DNA of 27,500 bases from Stramonita haemastoma (lineage: Eukaryota; Mollusca; Gastropoda; Neogastropoda; Muricidae), in the NCBI GenBank assembly GCA_030674155.1, contig CM060318.1, positions 71,204,552-71,232,051 of the forward strand. The letters run 5' to 3'. A program made the position numbers and the translations under genes. The notes beneath the pieces were generated by a model that made no database searches, was not told the origin of the DNA, and saw only the letters and a list, made by a program, of their open reading frames with translations. Shown in pieces: positions 27,441-27,500 of the stretch. Position 1 is the stretch's first letter; each line of letters starts with the position of its first letter.

Positions 27441-27500
27441 CAAGTATGGAACAAAGATGAGGAAGAACATAATCAGCATAGGCACAAAAAGCTAGTAGCT

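Overview
The window looks like repeat-choked, largely non-coding nuclear DNA from a mollusc, most likely a marine gastropod. The grounds are: tRNA-derived SINE families whose bodies I remember from gastropod genomes (for example the block with 'cacgttaaagatccc' and 'aacatacccagcatgc' at 8733-8801), decayed 3' ends of non-LTR retrotransposons (LINEs) of types common in molluscs, extreme microsatellite density, and GT-AG introns. There are no bacterial operons, ribosome binding sites, CRISPR arrays or complete genes. The organism call is inference; no species can be named from the sequence.

Layout. 1-290: two possible minus-strand exons. 538-1165: SINE pieces. 1300-1848: minus-strand LINE RNase H remnant. 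2078-2746: weak minus-strand open frame. 2920-3915: three SINE pieces around a GT tract. 4862-5128: plus-strand LINE 3' end. 5129-7432: unique AT-rich DNA, a long CT tract and one SINE tail. 7433-7763: SINE with a tRNA-like plus 5S-rRNA-like head, flanked by a 10-base target-site duplication. 8205-8845: three tRNA-like SINE heads, two of them a direct duplication. 8932-9741: GA/GACA/CT tracts. 9742-10541: minus-strand LINE 3' end with a 3' UTR and AATAAA signal. 10542-12783: microsatellites and a 10-base minisatellite. 12865-13172: minus-strand LINE 3' end. 13381-15430: tandem array of about four 540-680 base units, with a diverged copy at 10976-11145. Another dispersed element, always preceded by a microsatellite and followed by a pyrimidine tract, occurs at 12003, 15748 and 17148. 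16085-16605: SINE with an inverted tail.

The only convincing host gene is on the plus strand from about 18340 to the right edge: a long GC3-rich, Q-rich exon ending in CAG|gtaagt at 19052, a probable short exon at 24839-24912 and a clear 47-base exon at 25785-25831. Its introns hold trinucleotide tracts, a minisatellite, SINEs and a 40-base satellite. The protein is not recognised. In the long exon a reading frame free of stops is restored if each of three G-runs is one base short. Together with a SINE duplication at 8325-8664 whose copies differ almost only by missing bases, this suggests residual homopolymer errors in the assembly.

I found no evidence of a novel multi-gene system. The most interesting material is in the repeats: the chimeric SINE, the microsatellite-linked element, the tandem array, a satellite that may have grown inside a SINE, and the shared SINE tail module.
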